The notes under the pieces: generated by a model
The model's input: only the letters and a program-made list of their open reading frames with translations
What the model was told of the DNA's origin: nothing
The model's database searches: none
Shown here: piece after piece, positions 39,274 through 39,942 of the stretch
Numbering within the stretch: position 1 is the first letter of the stretch
Layout: each line of letters starts with the position of its first letter
Origin: Shewanella benthica KT99
Lineage (GTDB): Bacteria > Pseudomonadota > Gammaproteobacteria > Enterobacterales > Shewanellaceae
DNA: 39,942 bases
Assembly: GCF_000172075.1 (NCBI RefSeq)
Contig: NZ_ABIC01000038.1
Coordinates: 1 to 39,942, forward strand
Direction of reading: 5' to 3'
Program-made: the position numbers and the translations under genes

Positions 39274-39852
39274 CTATTTAACTAACCCCGTGAATCCCAT
39301 AAATGCCAGCGACATCAAGCCTGCGGTTATCATTGCAATGGCTCCACCTCTAAAGGGTAGAGGCACATCTGCAGCAGCGAGACGCTCGCGCATGGCTGAA
39401 AACAGGATAAGCACCAGTGAAAAGCCGACAGCGGCACCAAAACCATACACGGCAGACTGAATAAAGTTATGTTTTTCATTGATGTTGAGTAGCGCTACAC
39501 CCAATACGGCGCAGTTTGTGGTGATCAGTGGCAGATAGATCCCGAGTGCCCTATAGAGTGAAGCACTGGTTTTTTGAACTAACATTTCAGTAAATTGTAC
39601 TACAACGGCGATAACCAAAATGAAGCTCATGGTTCTAAGGTAATCGAGGTCAAAGGGCAGTAGCAGATATTGATTGACCAGATAACTTAATACCGAGGCC
39701 AATGTCAACACGAACGTGGTCGCCATAGACATGCCTATGGCGGACTCAAGCTTGCTGGAGACCCCCATAAAAGGGCAAAGACCAAGAAATTTTACTAATA
39801 CAAAATTATTGACTAGGACTGTGCCGATCAATAATAGGAGATACTCACTCAT
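39274..39852 (-). CDS. rnfA: Rnf complex membrane subunit RnfA (RsxA)
   Basis: RnfA is a six-helix inner-membrane subunit; with RnfE it binds an iron-sulfur centre in the membrane. The 192-residue protein starts [33 protein letters not shown] and has [15 protein letters not shown], each with a conserved Cys. It is the first gene of rnfABCDGE (read leftwards), and the complete operon fits within the window. The remaining 90 bases at the right edge hold its likely promoter, but no convincing box pair stands out. Confidence 0.97.
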   Translation of the reverse strand: MSEYLLLLIGTVLVNNFVLVKFLGLCPFMGVSSKLESAIGMSMATTFVLTLASVLSYLVNQYLLLPFDLDYLRTMSFILVIAVVVQFTEMLVQKTSASLYRALGIYLPLITTNCAVLGVALLNINEKHNFIQSAVYGFGAAVGFSLVLILFSAMRERLAAADVPLPFRGGAIAMITAGLMSLAFMGFTGLVK

Positions 39853-39942
39853 CTCATTTCATTTTTGGGAATAATCATTAGTGGTATTATCGGCTTTTCC
39901 ACTGCCAGAACACACATAGAATACAACGTTATCATTAATTTG

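Overview
The window looks like chromosomal DNA from a Shewanella-type marine gammaproteobacterium. This rests on gene content and order: rnfABCDGE-nth, yebC-ruvCAB next to aspS, cmoAB, a thiC-thiDE-thiF-thiS-thiG-thiH thiamine operon, a large TonB-dependent receptor, and a periplasmic-sensor GGDEF protein. The genus is an inference from protein flavour and synteny; no marker gene such as rRNA is present. I saw no tRNA, rRNA or CRISPR array.

Left part (1-4.1 kb): the 3' end of a peptide deformylase gene, a CpxA-like sensor kinase broken by a frameshift, a DTW-domain tRNA modification enzyme, a hemolysin III family membrane protein, an 80-bp palindromic repeat, and about 0.9 kb with no convincing gene. 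From 4.1 to 10.9 kb lies the thiamine operon, which makes both thiamine halves and joins them. It has a promoter, a TPP riboswitch and a hairpin that appears to hide the thiC ribosome binding site. Two small genes follow; one looks like the two ends of a flagellar rod protein without the middle. Then comes a LysR regulator ruined by a stop codon and truncation.

The most unusual block is the minus-strand cluster 18.3-12.3 kb. It encodes, in order of transcription, a lipoprotein with a retropepsin-like fold, a membrane protein with an inactive transglutaminase domain and seven helices, a RimK-related ATP-grasp ligase, a secreted M3-peptidase-like protein whose zinc site is gone, and a secreted DUF3541 protein. 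The first three are a recognised but functionally poorly defined set. The last two, tightly overlapping, suggest a larger envelope system. cmoA and cmoB lie just upstream on the same strand.

The right half is mostly housekeeping: a triple solute-binding-domain GGDEF protein with a degenerate active site, aspS, yebC, ruvC, ruvA and ruvB (Holliday junction processing). A decayed stretch with an IS30-family relic comes next, then a 0.8-kb AT-rich region with an excellent CRP site leading into a TonB-dependent receptor. Last come gloA, a 27-residue membrane protein resembling YnhF/CydH, endonuclease III (nth), and the complete Rnf electron transport operon read towards the left. Base use is fairly uniform, apart from the AT-rich region before the receptor gene.
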